Positions 27,984 to 42,446 of a DNA stretch of 64,000 nucleotides are shown in pieces. Position 1 is the first letter of the stretch; each line of letters opens with the position of its first letter. Below the pieces are notes generated by a model. That model saw only the letters and a list, made by a program, of their open reading frames with translations, had not been told where the DNA came from and made no database searches. Both the position numbers and the translations under genes were made by a program. The stretch comes from Oxyruncus cristatus (taxonomy: Eukaryota; Chordata; Aves; Passeriformes; Cotingidae): assembly GCA_013399855.1 (NCBI GenBank), contig VXAY01012532.1, positions 951,441 to 1,015,440 on the forward strand, given 5' to 3'.

Positions 27984-30900
27984 CTATCAGGACAGAAAAA
28001 AACAACAGTCACATCTCATTTTCCTTGGGTTAAAAAACCCCATACCTAAAGAAACATAGCTAAAACCAAAACACTGCAACTACCTTTCTGTTTAAGGATA
28101 TTGTCCTAAAAAAATGCGCAAAATATGTAAATCAAAAAGTTTTCTTATAGTTCAGAATGTCCATTAGCACAAATCCTCTTTGCCTACCTCCTTTTCTTTT
28201 TTAGTTCTGAAATTATATTAGTACACATGAGAAAGAAATACAGAAAGCTGAACACTCATCTCAGGCAAAACCAGAGACATATGTCTTCACCAGAGGAAAA
28301 TCTGGCTCATATTTTGTAATCAGACATACTTTAAATGCAGAAACTGTTGATTATGCAATAATGCAGTTTCTCACTTTGGGCCTCCCCAAACCCACTATCA
28401 TTCTGGTAAAAAAAAAAGGAAAAAAGGTCAGATAATACAATGATTTCTGAAAACTACATTTCCATGGTTGAGAGAATTCATTCAGAAAAGAGTTCCAATT
28501 TCAATGTTTACTCACACTATTCTGAGAGGGGATTTAAATTTAGATCTCCTGTCCCAGGAGAATGAGTTTCTGGATACCTGAAGCACTATCAGCTCAACTA
28601 TTTTTCTTCTACTTACTAATACAGACAGCATCTACATGCTCCTAGTAACTTAATTTTTATGTCTTCTCCTGAGTTTTTAGTTTAATATCTTCAAATGAAA
28701 ATGCAATTTTTTGTCAAAGAAATCCCAACGTTTTTCTCTCAACAGGCTCTTCTAATCTCTTGTCTCATACTCCTCTCTTCTCCTTTCGTTTCCACCTTCT
28801 TAATTTCCCTCTAACTATTCATTTTGTCCAACAGTCCAATAAGCATCAGTTGATCACATACATGTCATGAGAAAGATGGTAAGTCTGTAAGAACAACCAA
28901 GCATGACTTTCAGGCAGGCTACATATCTTCTGCTAAAATTATTTCCTTTTTTCCTATGAAGAGCTATATCCTTTCACAGGAGAGTTAGGACAGGAGATCT
29001 TCAGCATATTTGTGTTTGCCATGTGATTACATTACACAGATGCATTTCTGGGATACAAAATCAAAAAATTAGAAAACAAGAATAACACCGAGTAGGGTTG
29101 CTCGTCTGATTTTTTTTCCCCTTTTTCTTCTGCTTTTGAAAACAGTTACTAATTCAAAGAGTATTGATCAACTGAGCACTTGGAAGGAGAAGGGGAGAAG
29201 GATAATCCCTTTGAAGTTTCTCAAATAATTCCTGTGCAAGCTGAAACCACTTCCTGAGTAACAATTGCTAAGTAGAACCTGGTTTATACCTGTTAACTGT
29301 TTTAAATTACTTTTCACATGTATCATTTACTCAGTGGTTGCAGTGGTTAGAAATGATTGAATGTCTAAAAATATTCATTCAACCTGCTTCTGAATCGCTC
29401 CTGCTGGGCATCAGTAGCACTTGAAATGACTGAAAAAAAAGTAATCTCATACTTATGAATTTCAGGATTTACAACAAGGTGCTATAAAATGAAACATGTT
29501 ACACAGCTTTTTTTTTTTTCCCTGTTTGTACAAAACTGTCAGGACACAAAGCACTGCTGAACATGGTGAAATAACGTACAATAAACAAGGTGCCTTACCC
29601 AGGAGGCAAATACAAATGGTACACTTCACCTCCTAAAAGTGTTGTTGGCATGTGAATGTGGAACACATTAAAATCCCTTTTAGGCCAGTGGAAATACATG
29701 GCTTGCTTTCCTCCCATGTGTACATCTTGGAACATGGATCATTAATTACTAAGCTGAAATCAGTTTGAATGTATAGTTTCCCACTAAAAACAGTTTATAG
29801 AAATGCATGCACAACACAATAATCTGGTCAGGAAAATGCCAGTTCCATTTCTGGGGCATTCAACATCAGTTCCCTTACTTAAGATGCTTCAGAATTCTGG
29901 ATCCCATTTTCACTGCAAATCTAAGCTAGAAATTCATTATGTTAAGCCCTGAAATAGCTTTCCCTCGAGAAAAATTAAAGGCACAGAGGTAGGAAATTGC
30001 AGTAACCCTATGCCACTGAACAGTAAAGAGCTCTGGATCAATGTCAAATAAGGGAAGGACACTACTAAAAGTAACATAATTCACATTGGAGTAAAATATT
30101 ACATAAAATGTTGATAATAAAACAGAAAGGAAGGAAAGGGAGCAAAGAGAAGTTCAGAAGACAGAGTCCTTTTCATAGTTATGAGATATATTTCAACCTC
30201 TATCCTAAATCTTTTCATGAGGACTGACTTAGGAAACACTTCTGATTTCCCCTATTAGCACTAGCACTCAATCTTGTTTTAAGGGACAAAAATGTTTTCT
30301 CTTTTTATTCTGTCATATCTCTTAACCCAAGCCTCCAGACCAACCAATTCCTGGTATTCAAGTCCAGCTGACTGACAGTGACACCTCATAAATGTGCTTG
30401 ACAGCACATCACTTATATTATCCTGACACCCAGTTTACAATAATTTTGAATCTTTATGTTGATCACTGGAAAAAATATTGTTGTAAGAGAAAAACACCAC
30501 CAATGCTGACTGGTTTAGATGCATAAACATGTGAGTGGGAAAGGGTTAATTTTAACCTGCCTGTTGCTTGGTACAAGCCTTCAGACTGTTGATTGTTTTT
30601 ACAGTGAAATCATGGATATCAGCCCAGCTACAAAGAAGTTTTCTTCAGAGATTCCTATTTTTAAATACTGAATGTTGATCCTTGGAATTCTTAATGGATT
30701 GTTTTGCATCACAACAAAATAATAATCAGATTTTATACCTCTAACTGTCATACACATTTTTAATTTAAAAATTTTATATAGACTATATGCTTTGCCATAC
30801 ATACCTATATATAATTAAGCATATAGACAGTAATTTAAGAATGAATATAAACTGTTGAGACGATAACAGAGGGTGAAGTTGTGCCTATGAGATCAGTGTA

Positions 30901-33900
30901 TTCTGGAGAGCCAAAATACTCTTACAGAAGTTCACTGAGAAACAAAGACCATGTCATGTAATATTGCTCTAATTTAGACTTGTTTTCAAACAGCCAACAA
31001 ACACATGCTATAACTTCATGTAATATGAGAGTTTCCCAGAATAATTCATTTACAGAAGTATGAAAAAACTAATTATTCCTATAAAATGTGCTTTTAAGCA
31101 AATAGGTCTTCTTCCTAAGTTTGATTTCATGTGAAGACAACATAAAGCTCTTTTCCTGTTTCTAATTAGTACAATGGTGTCACCCCACTGCCATCCCTCA
31201 TTCTAAAAATAATCCTCCCCTAGACCACAGGAAATCTAGCTCATGGCAGCTCACCTAGTATAAAACTTAAAAAGTGAAATTTAGCACTTGTTAATACATA
31301 ACTTAGTCACTGAAGGTACAGCACTACAAACACATGCTTTACTGCATTTCATTAAAATGTATCTAGGTTTTCTGAAGGACTTCAAATTCCTGTAAGTAAG
31401 AGCATTGGATATAGTACAAAAGTAAAACACGTGACCAGATACTGTTTTAAGAACCACCCAAAGAGCTGCATGACCCTTGAAGAAAGCTGTCTGGAAAACA
31501 AATTTGTTGAGATAATAAATTTTACAGGCAAGTATTATGCAAGTTAAAAGTTACCAGACTGCTGCTAAGAAATGAATTACATTCATCCCACATTTCACCC
31601 CTCTTACAGATGACTTGATTCATCTTGCATTGCATTATCAGGATGCTACAGAAGTCATTTAGGAGGAAAAAAAATAACTATGTGCAATTAGGAGCAGGGA
31701 GGTCTCTCAATAATGCAAACAGAATTAACTCCGTTGTTAATTTTTTTACTTCGGATTCAGTCACAAGAAAAGGAAGTAACCAACGTTGGAATACCTGACA
31801 CGAGGAGCAGAAGTTCTTGCGACTGCTAAACTGAGAACAGGCTACCTAAAAATACAACTACTGCATTTGGATCCAGTTAACAATTCTGTTGCAAATTTAA
31901 GAAAAAGAAGATTGCCTTGCAGCATTCTAGTTCAAAATTTTCAAAGTTGTAAATTTTTATGGAGGTTGCGTTTTATTTTTTTTTCTCAGAGAGTAAGGGG
32001 ATTAAAAAAAAAAGGAAAATATTTTACCACTAGAGTAGAAAAATAAATTGAACTTTGAAGGAATATTGTGATTAGTTTCCATCCAGAATAGCTGTAAACC
32101 AAATCTGAAAGAAGTTGCATGTGATACTGAAGAAATGTCTTCATGTTTCTCAGTCTTGTGACACTCCTTAGGCTAATGGTGGAAACAGTAGTAAGAGAGG
32201 AGGGAAAGATAATTCCTTCCTAATTAAAAAATACATCACTGGGTAGAACATTTGGTCTGAAAAAAAAAATATTAAAATCTATACAAAAATCCAAGCTACT
32301 GTTATTATCTTGCAGCCATTTTGGAAACCTTGCATCACCTACACTGGTATCAATTTCTGTCTCCTAGTCCACCACACATCTCTAAAATTTATCCCACCTC
32401 GCTCACCAGAGTCAATTCATTTTCATGCTCTGTGAACTTCTATAATGTGTTTTCTACCTCACAACTGTGCAGTTGATTCAAAATTCTTACTCACTTGTCA
32501 GTTTTTATAGCTCTCAAGGGTACCTAAAGAGCAGTTGGTCACCTCGATGAAACTATTACAGCCTTTTATTTATGACTGCACTTAGCATTCACAGTTCCTA
32601 GCTGTGTCACCCTATGCCAGCTGGTTTGTTCCCTTCTTTCCTTCCTCTTTTGTGTCTTGGTATCTGCTTTCCTCTTGGCATCACCTCAGCTCTCCGTTGT
32701 TCTAAAGATCCAGAAAATCAGGTGCTTCTGAAGTCCTGTAGACTTACAATAGATTTGTAGTTGCCCTGTTTCAATGAATGAATACACATTGCCCTTGTAC
32801 AACAAGTCTTGCAGAGGCAATACATTTAAATCAATTGCTAAGCAGAGCAGTGAACAAGGACAGACAACAGAACCATAACCTTTCAGCAAAAATCAGTCAG
32901 ATGCTAACACATGGGGTTTTCAAGCAAATGCTTAGCAGCACTGAATTTAACTTTGCCACCCTGCTCTTGCTAAATCCTCCAGACTATTTTAGACTCATAG
33001 AGCATATTAGGAAGGCAATTACAATCTTACACAGAGAGAGCTGAGCATGTAAGTGAAAAATTAGACCAACTAGGTATCCCAAAGCAGCACAGTGGATTCT
33101 AGCTAAACTAAAACAGGCCCTTTTTTTAAGGGTTTTGTTTTCATGAGTTTTCTTTGTTTCTTAAGGTTTTGGCTTTTTGCTTGCAGTAAAAATAGAGAAT
33201 GCATCTAAGAATCACTGAGCTCAATACTGGTCGAGGTACCCCAAAACCAGTATACTCCCAATCAGATCAAGAAGTTTAACCACGGCTGATGTACAGTACA
33301 GCAGCATTGCTGTTACTTTAAAAGTGAAAAAATACTCATACTCATATGTAAACAAAGATGCCTTCAAGACTTCGGATGTTTCACTCAGTGCCCACAGAGA
33401 AAGTGAGAGACTTATTAAACCTATTTCCAAAATAGTTGATCTACATCATCGCATTTAAAAAAACACACAATCACACCACTTAAACTTATATTCCACAACC
33501 CACTCACTGAAATCAGGACTCTGACACTCTCTAGACCCCACTGAATTCAGCTGCTTGCTATGCTTCTGTCTGTGAATTTGTAACATTAATCTAAATGTTT
33601 CAAACTACTGAACTCTGTCTCAAGAGATATCATTCACAGAATAATCAGGGGGGAAGGCAAGGATCCTTAAAATACCTCATACACCTGAGTCGGGTCAAGC
33701 TATTGTTTACCAGTGAACCATTTTTCTTGGTTTCCTTTCTAATCTACAAGCAGTAAGAGTTATTTTTCAAAAGATGTTTTGGGACATGTTTCAAAATCAT
33801 GGTATAGAAACTGTAATTCTGAAACATGGGTCACTTGCCTGAAGCCGATTCCATCTGTTTTATACCATTTTCCTTTGCTTTTATACAATTTTCCTTTCAT

Positions 33901-34786
33901 TTCATATTTAAAATGTTAAAAGTATAAACAGCCTAGTGAGATACCTTCATCAGAGAAATTATCTCAATAACTGTTCTGTGCTAATGAAGTATATTTTTTT
34001 TATTTCCTTTTTCATGCATTTTTGATGCTTAGATATCACCTAAATTAAATCAAGCATCCTTATTGCTGTTAAGCGGACAATAGACAATAATTGGATAGCT
34101 ATCCTAGAAATAAGCATGGAGGATAACTATTACAGAAATGTGAGTTTAATGATAATGTTAAACTCACACATAGAAGCTTAATGTTACTGAATAACCTGGT
34201 CTGTCAGCTTGAAAAGCTAAAAAAAGAAGCCTAAAATTTAATTCTATTCAGATAGAACAGAATTAAATATAAGACTACATTTTAAATCACAGATTCTGAG
34301 AATATCACTTAGTGCTCCTATGAGTCTCAAAGTCATTATTAGCCTGGGAATATTTAGATTTCTAATTATCGTAGTGTTCCCTACTAATAGAAAATGTTTA
34401 ATATTCTCTATTTACATGTAAAACAGAAATATGGTCTCATTTTTCCACATTAAATTTTTAAAAATCAGGTGAAAGGAAATACTGCAGAAGGTTCTTCACA
34501 AAAGAAACACTTATTCTTCTATGCAAGCAAAATGGATTACATGCTTGTAAACTACACAAGTTTTGAAGGTAAGAAATTATGGGATAATACACAGAAAATT
34601 AGAAATGGAAAGTGCTAAATCCTGCAACAGTGTCATTTCAGTTCTTTGTATCTTATTAGCAATATTGAATTATTCAAAAGAGTTGCTGGGCTTTAAAAAG
34701 AATCCTGCATAAGCAAAGGCTATAAATACTTTTTTCCTTCAAAATAAGAGAGGAAAATTAAGTAAGGCAGATGTAAAAGCACTAAC
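27984..34786 (-). other. TMTC2: TMTC2 intron (6.8 kb)
   Basis: The intron lies between donor GTTAGT at 34786 and acceptor ATAG at 27984. It is AT-rich, with T-rich and A-rich runs. I see no recognisable interspersed repeat, RNA gene or further exon on either strand. Confidence 0.85.
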
Positions 34787-34901
34787 CTGAGCATATGGGC
34801 TGCATTGAAAACAACATCAAATTCCATATTATCGAGTTCAGCTGCTTTTTTTGCCATTTCAGCTGCTTCTATCAGGCGGGATTCTTCAAGGAGGAACTGA
34901 C
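34787..34901 (-). CDS. TMTC2: TMTC2 coding exon (third from the 3' end)
   Basis: This 115-nt exon follows a CCATTGCAG acceptor and precedes a GTTAGT donor. It opens with GT, completing the Gly codon from the previous exon, reads 37 full codons, and ends with AG of a split Arg codon. The peptide runs QFLLEESRLIEAAEMAKKAA, then ELDNMEFDVVFNAAHML. This is most of one TPR (helix A QFLLEE, helix B EAAEMAKKAAEL) and helix A of the next (VVFNAAHML). The open frame extends into the intron on both sides, so an in-frame ATG just upstream of the acceptor should not be taken as a start. Confidence 0.93.
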
Positions 34902-37900
34902 CTGCAATGGAGTGCATGAACATGAGCCCACAGATAATAACTGATGTAGTATACTTCAGACAGTATAGTTAGGAAAAGGAATTACAAAAAATCCCCAGCA
35001 AACTAACAAACCAACCAACCAACAGTTGTCTCAAATTCAATATTATTTATTGATTTCCTGTGTATTTCAGTATCCTTAAAATATAGTCAATGTAGAAAAA
35101 AATGCAATAAATATGACAGGTAATAACAGTATTTGTGGAATACATTCAAGAAAAGGGAGAATAATAGCGTAAAACTCAGCCATCAAGAAACAGTACTTCC
35201 AACTCCTGAGAAGCCTGCCATTTGAGAACTTGCCCTTCTGCCTATACACTGATCTTCATTTCCTCAAGACAAATTGAAATAAATAACATCTACGAATGAA
35301 ATACATTCCCACTTTAAAAGCGTATCTCAGAATCATATAAAAAGATATATTTATATATATATTAGAACATATTTCTTCAGCTTTAGAATCATAAATGATA
35401 TCAGCATTAAAATCATTACATATATGTATACCTTGACAAACTGATATTTTATCATGTATTCCACTAACACAAGAGGTAGCTTTTCACAAGTTTCCTACAT
35501 GACACTTACCTTTTACATAAAAAAAAAAAAATGGCTAAAATCAAGTGACTGAATTTTTAAAAATGATGTTATCATAATCATTAAACCAAGTTTTGACTGA
35601 AAAGAATGAATAATTTAAGACTAACCAAATTTTAACTGAAGCAGTAGATTCAAAAAAAACATATAAGACACAGTAGAACTCTATAAAAAAGTAGACTTCT
35701 GAACTCTTCCTGTCAAAGCCATAAAGGTATGTTTTCCCAAGAGAAGGGCACTAGCAGGGTATAACAGTGCCAAGGTGTTGAAGGTGGATCAGAAGGTATG
35801 ATCCACTAGCCCCAAGATTCAGGAACCACTTGTGTGGGTCTAAATTTATGTGTAGGATTTTATCCTCTGACAGGCAGCTGGCAAACCTCATGTTCTGTGA
35901 GACACAGCCCAACACCACTTTCTTATTGCAGGTGTCATGATTCTAACTCTTGCCAACAACATAAATTATGGTAGTCTGATTGTTTTTTGAAATCAGACCC
36001 AGCTTTACAGAAAACAGCCTTCTAGAAGTTCTGAATCCCACATTTTCCTTCTTCAAGGAAAGCATATTTTTCATTACTGTTCTTCTAAACTGGAAGTGGG
36101 AAATCCATAGTCCACCATCCAATGTGACTTTCAGCAACACTTTGCCTGGAACACTGCTTTTTTTAATAGAATTTCCCACCTTTCTTGCCAGCCAGCACTG
36201 AGTTGTGTGTAAATGTATAGTCAAGAGTTTTTAAAGACCTTTGACAGCAGAGAACTGATTCAATACTTCACAATCCTCTTAGTTATTTTTCCTTAAACTA
36301 TCTAGGAATCAGAAATAGCATTAAAGCTGCTGAATTCTGTACCTGCAGCCTTGTTCAAACTTATTTTTTCTTGCAAATCATCAGCAGTGGTTTTTGACTC
36401 CCTATTTGACCAAAAGTTTTAGGGGCAATTTATGCAATCTACTGAAAAGTAAGATAAAACTATGTATGTAATTTAAACAACCACCAAAAAAATCCAGTTT
36501 CTAGCACTGAAAAGAACAACTTATTTTCATTTTTTATCAATTTTTTAACAAATATTTATCCAAAGAAATGAAAGCATACAGCTCTCTATCCTGTATAATT
36601 GTGTCTCTAAAATGATCATGAACATTTGTAAAGTATTTTGTTAAGAGGCACGACAAATAATTTAAAAGCCATACATCTGAACTTGCAGTTCTGCTGCTTT
36701 ATTTTAATAAGAAAGGTATTAATTGGTTGGGATATGTCTGTGTGTAGTAATCTCTTATGTTCAGAGCACAAAGGCATTAGTTTGTTCCTCCAGAATGGGC
36801 TTAACTATTCCTTGTAGACACTATGAGCTTTCATTTTACTAGATAACAGTGCAGTTTGCACCAATCTTGCCTCAGTTGAAATGTTCTCTTTTTTACTCAC
36901 TGGCAAATATTCAAAGGTACTTTGTCCCAGAACAGAGCAGATTTCTGAAATAGCTCATCTTGTTGCTGTTGCTTTTGAAAAGAACCATCTTGAATGTTCT
37001 CAGAATGCTGTTGGTTCTGCACTTACTCATATTTCAATGACTTAGACTAGTGTGCTGATATCTTTAGTAATCCAAGCAAAGCTGAGTAAACTATCTGCTG
37101 AATAAGAATGTAAAAACTTCCAATAGTGCCATGATAGGAATTTTCTTCTTCTAATATATATTTGTCACCAAGTCTTCTGCTTCTTATCCACTTCAAAAGA
37201 GTTTTCTACTATTCAACACCGAGGATTTGAAACCGAATGCTTTCAAAACATTTCAAGTTTCAGCAGAAACCAGAAGAGGGATAGGGTTCTGGCTGAACCA
37301 ATGCATTGCATTTTATCTTTGAAGCACAGTAAGGGTGCAAGATCATGTCTTGAGAAATGAACTATATTCTCAGTGGCATGAGCAGATCCATCACTGAAGT
37401 CTGCTGAACTTCAACTCTGCTGTGACAATGCAGAGCAAAAGAGCAGATGCAACCAGAGATTCCTAAACGGAAAACTGAAATAGCATTCTGTGGAAGAAAT
37501 GAGGAGAGACCTTGTCTGCAAGTTGATTTCCAAAGCTTTTAAGGTGATGAATCAATGTTGCAAGATGCAAAGTCAATAGACATGATCTAATGTAACTGTT
37601 TCCTTTAAGAGTTTCAAAACAGATTCATTGGTTGTGAACTAGAAGTTCCCAGAGCAAGGGAATGTTCTAAGATCTGCTTTCCAGGCCTGTTAAGACAATT
37701 TCTTGCTGAATGTGCTGGTTGTGACAGGAGAAACAAAGACAACTTACATCACAATCACCTAAATGGTAGCAGCATTTAATTTTTTGCTGTTCCTTATATG
37801 CTATTCCATCTTAATCTAAAGCTGTTCTCTTGGTTTCTTGCTGGAAGGAATTCTTGGGACTTTATCCCTTCAATTGGTTCCCATGGAGAAAATTATTCCA

Positions 37901-39812
37901 TGAAAATAAAATATATAGAAATACTACGCAAGCCAGTGGGTGCTGCAGTATATGCCCTGGCTTGGAAAAAACTTTATTAGCCTTTTTTCTTTGTCTGAAA
38001 AACTTATCTGTTGCAGTTGTGCTAAATGTACCCTGGATGTTATCCAGACCATGATCAGAGATAAAGAGAGAAAAAATTAACTTGAAAACCTTTGGGACTT
38101 GATGACTGAACTTGTGACCACATCTGGATCACTGGAAGCTCTCACTAAAACAAAAGATTAATGACGAAAATATAAACTACAGGGACCTCATGATTTACAG
38201 ATACCGAGGAAGATTCTGGACCCTATGTCATTTCCCAAACACCTGGTGATATATAAGTTTGGAAATGTGAAATCTGGATGGGAAAAAACTATCCAGTTGC
38301 ACTTCTGTAGCAGCCTCATGCTATCTCTACAAAAATCCTCATGAGATAGCACTCATAGATCAAAACATGATCATCAGCAAAGAAGTCTCCAGAGTTGCTT
38401 GTGTCACAGGCTTTTTCAGTTCCTGCAGGAACCCTACATTCTGGCAACGTGGAAGAAGCACAAAACCAGATTTCTAGACCTGTCTCTGATCTGCAATATC
38501 TATACCATATCTCTTTAGCAGTCTAGTATATTATGCTGAGGAAGCAGAGTCAACCACGTATTTGACAAGTCAGAATGATTAGATTTAAGGATAAACTCAA
38601 GGGAAGAGGCAGGCTAAATGGAAATTCCACAGCATTTAAGGTTGGTGACCTAGCTTGTTTGGAAAAAACCCATTGCATTCCACCTCAGTCACTAAAGGAA
38701 GTTTGGAACAAATAGTTGTCATAGTGGTCTGTAATCTTCTTTTTAATGTTTTGTGATAGCAACAGCCTAGAGAGCGACAAAAAGGACTTCAGGTTGGTGG
38801 ATTCTTCTGAATAGCTCAGCTTCTGGTACATTTTCCAGTTTCAGTTTGGAAGTAAGAAATACTGTCTGTTAGTTCTAGATAAAGATTTTCTAAAATCAAA
38901 GTTATTACAGAGAGTTCTGGAAACAGAAACGTCGGAACCTTAATCAAGGCTTACTGCAAGACAGTTACACCTCCTTCCCATTTTGGGTCTAGGAATCCTG
39001 TCTTCCTGGAACTACGTTCATTGATATTGTAGGAGGAGCTATAAGCCATAGGCCAAAGTCAGGATCCTAATTTGATGACACTGCATGCTCAAGACAGAGA
39101 GACCATTTCTCCAAAGACCACATATGTTCTATGAACATGTATTATTTTAATATCATAAACTTGGTTTATAGTTTCCCTATAAAATCATTGTACAATAATG
39201 TTAGGATTTCCAAAAGATTTAAAATGGAAGACCCCCTTTCCTTTGCAGAAAGGTTCCAGACTGTGTATTGGGAAGGGTAGCGAAGTGACTTAATGATGGA
39301 CATACTACATCTGGTTGGCTTTGACTCCAACTCAACAAGGAATTTAATTTCTCAACACATAACCACCATGTAGGATCTGGTTTTCCCAGTGTAACAGATC
39401 CATGCACTCTTTTGTTAATCATTTGGCATATGCTGCACTTGGCTAACCTGTCAGTCAGAAATGGGACAATTCATTCACTGGAATTATGGATTGTGAAGTT
39501 TTATTCATTTCATTGACAAGGATAAAAAATGACCTTCCTGTGGACTAGGGTGACATTTCTTCCATCAACATAAAACTCTCCTGAAGAAATTAGTAAAATT
39601 TCATTAGTAGGTCATGGTTGATGTTTCTGTTTCTTATAAATATAACACTGATATTCTAGTTTTCTTAAGTACACTGTTTTTTCTCTTCATAAGATCTTTT
39701 CCTTAAATATGTAGAAGACAAATAAAGCTTTCCTAGGCTGCTGCACTTCAGTCAATGAAGAGTAAAGATACAAAGCTCCAGCACTATGAATAATGTGACT
39801 ACATGGAAATGT

Positions 39813-40404
39813 TGACTCCACCACCTATCTGGACAGCCTGTTCCAATGCTTGACAACCATTTCAGTGAACAAATTCTTCCTCTTGTTCTGTTGCTAGTTG
39901 CCTGGGAGAAGAGGCCGATCCCCACCTGGCTATGACCTCCTTTCAGGCAGTTGGAGAGAGCAATAAGGTCTCTCCTGAGTCACCTCTTCTCTAGGAGAAA
40001 AAACCCAGCTCACTCACCTGCTCCTCACATGACTTACTCTCCAGACCCTTCACCAGCTCCATTGCCCTTCTCTGGACAAGCTCCAGCACCTTCATGTCTT
40101 TCCTGTAGTGAGGGGCCCAGAACTGGACACAGCACTCCAGGTGTGGCCTCACCAGTGCCAAGTACAGGGGGACAATCACTGCCCTGGTCCTGCTGGCCAC
40201 ACTATTCTTCACACAGGCCAGGATGCCACTGGCCTTCTTGGCCAACTGCTGGCTCATGTTCGGATGGCTGACGACCAACTCCCCCAGGTCCTTTTCCACC
40301 AGGCCTCTTTCCAGCCACTCTTCCCCCAGCCTGTAGTGTTGTAGGAGGTTGTGACCCAATTCCAGGACCCAGCCCTCCACTTTATTACACCTCAGTCTAA
40401 GTGG
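39813..40404 (-). mobile_element. CR1 LINE, 5'-truncated, with reverse-transcriptase ORF end
   Basis: On the minus strand the translation contains motifs of the C-terminal part of the avian CR1 ORF2: [37 protein letters not shown], then [20 protein letters not shown] and [14 protein letters not shown]. The frame is open over 139 codons (39991-40410) and stops where CR1 normally continues with LEKRRLRGDLI; CTG there has become TAG. After that comes CR1 3' sequence with the ACAAGAGGAAGAATT and GGAACAGGCTGTCCAG blocks. The last part with the terminal octamer is missing, as are the endonuclease and catalytic RT regions. It is a dead copy. Confidence 0.92.
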
Positions 40405-41315
40405 AAACACCTCAAAGGAAAACTGAATTCACATCTGTAAATACATGAAAATTCTCACACTCACTAAGACATCTAAGTGTATGACTTAAAAAGTGAAAAA
40501 AATGGTGCTTGAAAATTCACTGCTATCATATTTCAATGCAAGTTATTTTGAAACTTAAACCACAGTAGTTCCAATTAATTTTCAGGCTGTGGCACTGGAG
40601 TGGTAAGGCAGTTATCTTTGGAAATAAGTAAGATATAGAGTGCTCATAGACTTAGATGAAAATTTAGGCATCAAAAAGGGCTAAAAGCCATCTACAGAAA
40701 CAGTGATTAGAAAGACACAGGATGAAATTAAAAAACAAATACAGCAGTTAACAAGTTAAACTTGTTTAAAAAGAAACAGGTAATATAAGAAAACCTATAA
40801 AAATAACTCCTAAATTATCATAAATTCAAAAGTGAAAGACAATGTAAAAAAAAGTATATTTGGGAACACGTTAATCTTTCTTCAATGAGAGTGTAGCTAA
40901 TACACTTCAGGTTTACATAATCTGAAAGCCTCTTTTTCATTTTGTTTTATATCTGTAATTGGGAATGCATTGAAAAAGGCAGATGATCAATGTGAACTGC
41001 CTAATTAAGTGAATGCATAATTAATCTAATGAGAATAATCTATTTTTATAACAAAAAAGGAATTGTTAAACAATTTAAAGTTATTAGAATCAATGTATTA
41101 TTCAAAGGAAACTATTTTAAAAGGAGGTCTCAACAGTGATTAATAAAACAGAGTTAATTTGAGCATCCCGTTGGATTCTAGACTTCCCTATTCCAATTAA
41201 TCCATTACAAAAGTAAGTGAGAAGGGACTTCTGTACAGACATTTATCTTGAAACCTCACTGCTTCTCTCTTTTTTTTCCCACTGCACTTTTGTTATGTTG
41301 GAGAGAGGCCATTAC

Positions 41316-42320
41316 ATGCACTTTAAGAGGCAAAACATATTTTAGCAAAAAAGTAAAAGGAAGCATGCTTTAGTAGTGGGGTTTTGGTGGGGGTTTTTGT
41401 GTGTTAATTTGCTTGCTTGCTTGAGTTGTTTTGGTTTTTTTTACTTTTAGACAACAAATTATAAATTAAATAAGACAGTTCTGGAGGTAAAATCTTTGCA
41501 CAACAAATATCGCTGTAGATTTATGGTGTCTTCTGTTTAAGGGAAAGCCTTCAACAGAAAGCCTTCAACAATTTCAAACTCCTCAATTACATTGCATCCT
41601 ACTAACCGAAGAATTTATTTTTGTTTCTGTTCAAATAGATGAGCTCTTAAGTATTTCATTGTTTGAAATTCCCCTCATCTCTGTGCACTGACAAATTTCA
41701 TACATACATAATCTTTCTTCGACTTCTACTGAGATAGGCTAAGTGCAGACACCGAGACTTCCTTTGTGGATGGTCAATACTATATCCAAAACTAAACAGT
41801 CTTTGGGCCATAAGGGCACTGGTCTGACCTGACTGAACACTCCTATGTTTGGCACATTTGTTAATGACCTTGATGTACTGACTCTTTAGATGCCATTATG
41901 TTCTTAAAATATTTAGTAGAAAGTTCCTTTGGACTTGTTTAGTTCATAGGGACCTCTTTGTGGTTTCTTGGACTGACACTTGGATTCATCTCATGTGACC
42001 ACAGGCATTTAATAGAGACAAGTAGCTCAGAATGAATCAGAGAAGTAGCTGTTCTCTGTCAATGGAGACCACTTCAATTACATTCTCAATCTGTTAATGA
42101 CAGAAGTTATCAAGGGCTGGCAGGATTCAAAATGGCATACTTGAGTTAGCTTCTCAAAGTAAAGTGAGATGCATGAGAGCCAATATCTTGAGTAGATGTG
42201 GTAAGACATTTTGAAGTAAACTTCCCCAGAGGAAAAAAAAAAATTAATTAAAAAATAAATAATTTACCAAGTTCAACCTGGTTTAGTCAAAACTGTTCAC
42301 TTTAAGTCATCTTTAACAAA
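41316..42320. repeat. Direct repeat copy 1, left of the gap (1005 bp)
   Basis: This segment recurs without a visible difference at 42447-43451, a constant offset of 1131 bp. Even the run of 11 A after CCCCAGAGG is the same length. It ends exactly where the N run begins. The simplest reading is the end of one contig that overlaps the start of the next. It includes a T/G-rich stretch at about 41378-41448. Confidence 0.95.
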
Positions 42321-42446
42321 NNNNNNNNNNNNNNNNNNNNNNNNNNNNNNNNNNNNNNNNNNNNNNNNNNNNNNNNNNNNNNNNNNNNNNNNNNNNNNNN
42401 NNNNNNNNNNNNNNNNNNNNNNNNNNNNNNNNNNNNNNNNNNNNNN
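42321..42446. other. Assembly gap (126 N)
   Basis: This run of N lies inside the 11.9 kb intron. Because the flanks are identical over 1005 bp, the gap probably does not represent missing sequence. Confidence 0.99.

Noticed and set aside
38620..38710. Plus-strand translation AFKVGDLACLEKTHC, reminiscent of the end of a retroelement integrase
   Set aside because: Only a few residues match, stops occur on both sides, and no other retroelement motif or LTR pair is nearby; most likely chance.
39951..40271. 106-codon plus-strand open frame rich in Pro and Ser
   Set aside because: It is the antisense shadow of the CR1 reverse-transcriptase frame.
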